Shown: positions 5,594-8,121 of the stretch, one piece after another
How the letters are laid out: every line of letters begins with the position of its first letter
Position numbering within the stretch: position 1 is the stretch's first letter
Assembly: GCA_003650185.1 (NCBI GenBank)
Contig: QMOF01000094.1
Location: forward strand, 1 to 8,121
Reading direction: 5' to 3'
DNA from: Chloroflexota bacterium
GTDB lineage: Bacteria; Chloroflexota; Dehalococcoidia; UBA2247; RBG-13-53-26
Length of the DNA: 8,121 bases
Notes under the pieces: generated by a model
Told to the model about the DNA's origin: nothing
The model's input: only the letters and a program-made list of their open reading frames with translations
Database searches by the model: none
Made by a program: the position numbers and the translations under genes

Positions 5594-6547
5594 ATGGCCT
5601 TACACCACGCAGCCCAAGAGACCACTAGCCGCGCGTTCGTTTCCCAGAACCGCCTGGTACTGGCCATTGCTCTCAGCGCCACCATCCTGGTGGCGGAGCT
5701 GGTGGGTGGCCTGGTGGCCAACAGCCTGGCGCTGCTCAGCGACGCAGGACACGTCTTCACCGACCTGGTGGCCTTGTCGCTCAGCCTCTTCAGCGTGAGA
5801 CAGGCCACCCGCCCGGCCAACGCCAGGATGACCTTCGGCTACCACCGCGTAGGGATTCTGGTAGCCCTGGTCAACGCGGTGCTCATCGCCGTGCTCGCCG
5901 TGGTGATTCTGTGGGAGGCATACCAGCGGCTGCGCGAGCCACAGGAGGTGCAGAGCCTCCTGATGCTGAGCGTAGCCGCCGTGGGCCTCGCGGCTAACCT
6001 GGTGGTGGTCTTCTGGCTGCGCGTCCAGGCGCGGCACAACCTCAACGTCCGCAGCGCCTTCCTGCACGCAGGCGGCGACGCACTGGCGTCCGTCGGAGTG
6101 ATCACGGGTGGCCTCATCATCTACTTCACCGACTGGTTCTGGCTCGACCCCGTGGTGAGCATTGCCATAGCCTTCATTATCCTGGCGGCGGCCTGGGGGG
6201 TGGCCCGGGAGGCGGCTGCCATAGTGCTGGAAGCCTCACCGAGACACCTGGATGTGGACGAGTTGGTCAATACCATAAGAGAGCAGCCCGGCGTCCATGA
6301 TGTCCACGACCTCCACGTGTGGAGCCTGAGCTCACAGCTCCACGCGCTTAGCTGCCACGTGCAGGTGGACGACTCCCTGCTCAGCCAGCGCGGCACCCTT
6401 CTGGGCAGGTTGCGCCATCTGCTCCAGGAACGCTACAACATATGCCACACCACCATCCAGTTGGAGTGCCCTGGATGCGAGAACCATTCGCTCTACTGCG
6501 AGATCGGCTCCCGGCCCGCCGACGGTGACCAGCAGCGGGGCAGGTGA
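5594..6547 (+). CDS. czcD: CDF-family divalent cation exporter (CzcD/ZnT type)
   Basis: A 317-residue cation diffusion facilitator with six predicted membrane helices (about 19-41, 47-68, 86-107, 119-142, 155-178, 183-205) and a cytoplasmic C-terminal domain. The transport site is the HxxxD pair in helix 2 (SDAGHVFTD, H53 and D57) and helix 5 (HAGGD, H158 and D162). This His-Asp pattern marks the Zn-type members that export Zn, and often Co or Cd, in exchange for protons. The His-rich loop usual between helices 4 and 5 is absent. The protein ends in CPGCENHSLYC (C292, C295, H298, C302), a possible extra metal site. The ATG at 5594 is chosen because the frame upstream offers only TTG codons (5543, 5579), and 5543 overlaps the -10 element. 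No clear Shine-Dalgarno precedes the ATG, so the start is less certain than the product. No partner gene adjoins it. Confidence 0.95.
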   Translation: MALHHAAQETTSRAFVSQNRLVLAIALSATILVAELVGGLVANSLALLSDAGHVFTDLVALSLSLFSVRQATRPANARMTFGYHRVGILVALVNAVLIAVLAVVILWEAYQRLREPQEVQSLLMLSVAAVGLAANLVVVFWLRVQARHNLNVRSAFLHAGGDALASVGVITGGLIIYFTDWFWLDPVVSIAIAFIILAAAWGVAREAAAIVLEASPRHLDVDELVNTIREQPGVHDVHDLHVWSLSSQLHALSCHVQVDDSLLSQRGTLLGRLRHLLQERYNICHTTIQLECPGCENHSLYCEIGSRPADGDQQRGR

Positions 6548-6769
6548 CCGGACACCGGCAGCCTCAGGCTCCACCAGGGACGCCCGCCGTTCCGGCACTG
6601 GTCAACGAGATCCCAAGAAAAAAGCGACTGGCTCTGGGGAAGGCATATTCTAGGGTGTCATTGCTACGTAAATACGCATCGGGCTCGCGGCACCAATAAC
6701 GAGCGAACTCTGTTACTGCCGGCGCGAACCCTATTCTCATCCTTTGTGGTGCTGGTTGACCAGCATGAT

Positions 6770-6795
6770 GGATTGTGAGCGTAGCGAATCAATCT
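6770..6795 (-). repeat. REP-like palindrome, minus-strand copy
   Basis: Read on the minus strand it begins AGATTGATTCG and ends CTCACAATCC. The outer arms GATTG (6771-6775) and CAATC (6790-6794) pair. It shares its two ends with the element at 6850-6886 but lies in the opposite orientation. Palindromes of the AGATTG...CAAT type are scattered between genes in several bacterial genomes (from memory). Confidence 0.6.
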
Positions 6796-6825
6796 GGTGG
6801 TGGAGCCACCTACGAACGTCCGTGT

Positions 6826-6848
6826 CCCCCTCACCTCACCCCACCCCC
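6826..6848 (-). repeat. C-rich tract; G-rich on the minus strand
   Basis: Between the two palindromes lie cytosine runs of 5, 2, 4 and 5 bases (6826-6830, 6834-6835, 6839-6842, 6844-6848) broken only by A and T. The minus strand could form a two-layer G-quadruplex. With only three long G runs, a stable three-layer structure is not expected. Confidence 0.35.
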
Positions 6849-6849
6849 G

Positions 6850-6886
6850 AGATTGACTTGGCCGCCTGCGGCGGCCTCACAATGAC
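6850..6886 (+). repeat. REP-like palindrome with perfect hairpin, plus-strand copy
   Basis: It begins AGATTGACTTG and ends CTCACAATGACA. The centre is a perfect 7-bp stem GGCCGCC (6860-6866) and GGCGGCC (6870-6876) with loop TGC. The outer ATTG (6852-6855) and CAAT (6880-6883) also pair. It is the better preserved of the two copies. Confidence 0.65.
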
Positions 6887-6951
6887 ATAGAAATGGGGAA
6901 AACAGCGTCGTGCTGCCAATTGCCTGTCCGAGAACGAGGCAAATCGCCTGC

Positions 6952-6981
6952 TTGCCTGCCTGTCTCTGTTTCGGGTATCAT
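6952..6981 (+). promoter_or_regulatory. Promoter candidate of the MFS transporter gene
   Basis: TATCAT (6976-6981) matches five of six -10 bases. TTGCCT (6952-6957) matches four of six -35 bases at an 18-base spacing. Upstream, TTGCCT (6920-6925) and AGGCAA (6937-6942) form an inverted repeat with an 11-base centre that could be a regulator site. Confidence 0.35.
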
Positions 6982-7018
6982 CGATAGGAATGGGCCCCTG
7001 TGTTGAGGTCTGCCTGTC

Positions 7019-7032
7019 CGGCAGTTTTGCCG
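7019..7032 (+). promoter_or_regulatory. Hairpin directly before the MFS start codon
   Basis: CGGCA (7019-7023) and TGCCG (7028-7032) pair around a 4-base loop and end one base before the ATG at 7034, where a Shine-Dalgarno would be expected. An alternative pairing of TGCC (7011-7014) with GGCA (7020-7023) excludes it. This could affect translation initiation; it is small enough to be chance. Confidence 0.3.
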
Positions 7033-7033
7033 C

Positions 7034-8121
7034 ATGAGCACCCGGCTTCCACAGCCAAGAAGCGCTTTCCCGCTGAACCTCATCGTCACCTTTCTCGGCT
7101 TTCTCGATACCCACATGCTCATCCCGGTGGTCTCCCTGTACGCCACCGAGCTGGGGGCCGGGGTCGGGGTGGCGGGCCTGATCGTGGGGCTCTACTCCCT
7201 GGCCAACACCCCGGCAAACGTATTCTTCGGCCGGGTAGTGGACCGGGTGGGCTACAAGAGGCCCCTGGTGATCGGCCTGCTGGGTGACGCCGTCGGCATG
7301 CTCAGCTATGCCTTCTGCCGTGTGCCCTTTCACCTGGCCCTGGTGCGTCTCTTCCACGGCACCACCGGCGGACTGGTAGGCCCGGCCACCATGTCGGTCA
7401 CCGCCGGTGAGGCCGGGCGGACGCGGGGAGGCAGGGCTATGGGCCTGTACGGGCTGGCGCTGGGATTGGCCACGCTGGTGGGCTACGGCATGAGCGGCAT
7501 GATGGCCGACCGGTTTGGCTACAACTGCATCTTCTATGTCGGATCGGCGGCCTTGCTGGTGGGTGTTCTGCTGGCAATGGCCATGCCGGGGCGAAGGGGT
7601 GCGGGTGGGGATGAGCTGGGGTCGCGCGATGCCGTGGGCCAGGACTGGAGGGAGATGCTGGCCCTGCTCCGACGGCGCGGCCTGACGACCTCGTACTGCT
7701 GCGTATTCGCCCAATACTTCGCCTTCGGCGGGGTGGTGACGCTGCTGCCGCTGTACATTGAAGACCTGGGAATGGAAGCCTTCCACGTGGGCATGCTGCT
7801 GGCCACTTTCGCTGCGGTATATGCGGTGCTCCAGTTTCCCAGCGGGGCGCTCTCCGACAGGGCGAGTCGGGCCCTGCCCATAGGTGTCGGGCTCTGCCTG
7901 AGTATGGCATCGCTGACTGTCATACCCGGCCTGGAGACCTTCGGCCTGCTGGCGCTGGCCATGGCCGCCTATGGCGCAGCCTACGCCCTGCTGTTCCCCT
8001 CCATAGCCGCCCTGATCGCCGACCAGGTGATACCCGCCGAGCTGGGCAGGGCCACCGGGGTGTTTCACGCGCTGCTGACCGCCGGCGTGGCCCTGCCCAG
8101 CTCGGCGGGTATCACCTGGTC
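7034..8121 (+). CDS. MFS transporter, DHA1-like (3' end beyond the window)
   Basis: A major facilitator with 362 residues visible, open to the window edge, so the last one or two of the expected twelve helices are missing. Helix 1 carries an acidic residue in GFLDTHMLIPVV (D25), as in the drug:proton antiporters of the DHA1 group. Motif A is clear in the loop after helix 2, GRVVDRVGYKRP (66-77). A motif-C-like glycine repeat, GLALGLATLVGYGMSG, occurs in helix 5, with Tyr in place of the usual Pro. A hydrophilic central loop (RRGAGGDELGSRDAVGQDW) joins the two halves. The substrate cannot be told. The ATG at 7034 is the only credible start: the frame is closed by TGA at 7004-7006 and has no other ATG before it. 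No Shine-Dalgarno is visible and a hairpin occupies its place. Confidence 0.92.
   Translation, partial: MSTRLPQPRSAFPLNLIVTFLGFLDTHMLIPVVSLYATELGAGVGVAGLIVGLYSLANTPANVFFGRVVDRVGYKRPLVIGLLGDAVGMLSYAFCRVPFHLALVRLFHGTTGGLVGPATMSVTAGEAGRTRGGRAMGLYGLALGLATLVGYGMSGMMADRFGYNCIFYVGSAALLVGVLLAMAMPGRRGAGGDELGSRDAVGQDWREMLALLRRRGLTTSYCCVFAQYFAFGGVVTLLPLYIEDLGMEAFHVGMLLATFAAVYAVLQFPSGALSDRASRALPIGVGLCLSMASLTVIPGLETFGLLALAMAAYGAAYALLFPSIAALIADQVIPAELGRATGVFHALLTAGVALPSSAGITW

Larger units (their letters stand above)
6548..7033. other. Gene-free spacer with palindromic repeats
   Basis: No credible coding frame was found. The first 200 bases hold nothing I can name beyond short dyads, such as TAGGGT (6651-6656) opposite ACCCTA (6728-6733). 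A hairpin TGCTGG-TTGA-CCAGCA lies at 6750-6765. Two REP-like palindromes and a C-rich tract follow at 6771-6886. The last 120 bases hold a promoter candidate and short repeats in front of the MFS gene. No convincing terminator for the cation exporter was found. Confidence 0.5.

Noticed and set aside
6651..6733. A possible small insertion bounded by TAGGGT and ACCCTA
   Set aside because: Six-base arms 70 bases apart are expected by chance, and no target duplication or internal structure supports an element.
6680..6735. A possible tRNA or other small RNA gene
   Set aside because: No acceptor stem, T-loop motif or cloverleaf could be formed on either strand.
6836..8068. A 410-codon open frame on the minus strand opposite the MFS gene
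   Set aside because: Its translation is rich in Gly, His, Gln and Pro with no domain, as expected from the antisense of a GC-rich membrane protein gene. The plus-strand frame shows MFS motifs and hydrophobic helices.

Overview
The window looks like chromosomal DNA from a GC-rich bacterium. A member of the Chloroflexota (Dehalococcoidia-like) is my best guess. It rests on gene content (an EF-G-2 type translation GTPase, an electron transfer flavoprotein operon) and on the style of the intergenic palindromes, not on a marker gene, so it is a weak inference. No rRNA, tRNA or CRISPR array was seen.

Layout. The left edge (3-104) carries the last 33 codons of an integrase-core (DDE) transposase, so a mobile element ends there. 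After a short promoter region comes a complete EF-G-like GTPase (284-2308, +). It converges on an electron transfer flavoprotein operon on the minus strand, read etfB (4443-3643), a 73-residue unknown small ORF (3617-3396), then etfA (3395-2397). A perfect 15-bp hairpin (2336-2368) lies between the converging genes and can terminate both. Divergently from etfB runs a YfcE-type metallophosphoesterase (4660-5136, +). Opposed promoter candidates lie back to back at 4508-4535 and 4593-4621. A 457-bp gene-free stretch rich in stem-loops follows, then a CzcD-type cation exporter (5594-6547, +). A second gene-free stretch (6548-7033) contains a pair of REP-like palindromes. The window ends inside a 12-TM class MFS transporter (7034 to the edge, +).

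How the genes work together. EtfA and EtfB form the heterodimer that carries electrons from flavin dehydrogenases to a quinone reductase or a bifurcating partner. No dehydrogenase or ETF:quinone oxidoreductase is in view. The TAG stop of the small ORF directly abuts the ATG of etfA, and the etfA Shine-Dalgarno lies inside the small ORF, so the three are probably translated as one coupled unit. The other genes (EF-G-2, phosphoesterase, cation exporter, MFS) share no evident pathway and look like separate transcription units.

No clear new defence or biosynthetic system is present. The points most worth a second look are the coupled small ORF inside etfBA, the stem-loop-rich spacer before the cation exporter with its two diverged hairpin repeats, and the inverted REP-like pair.
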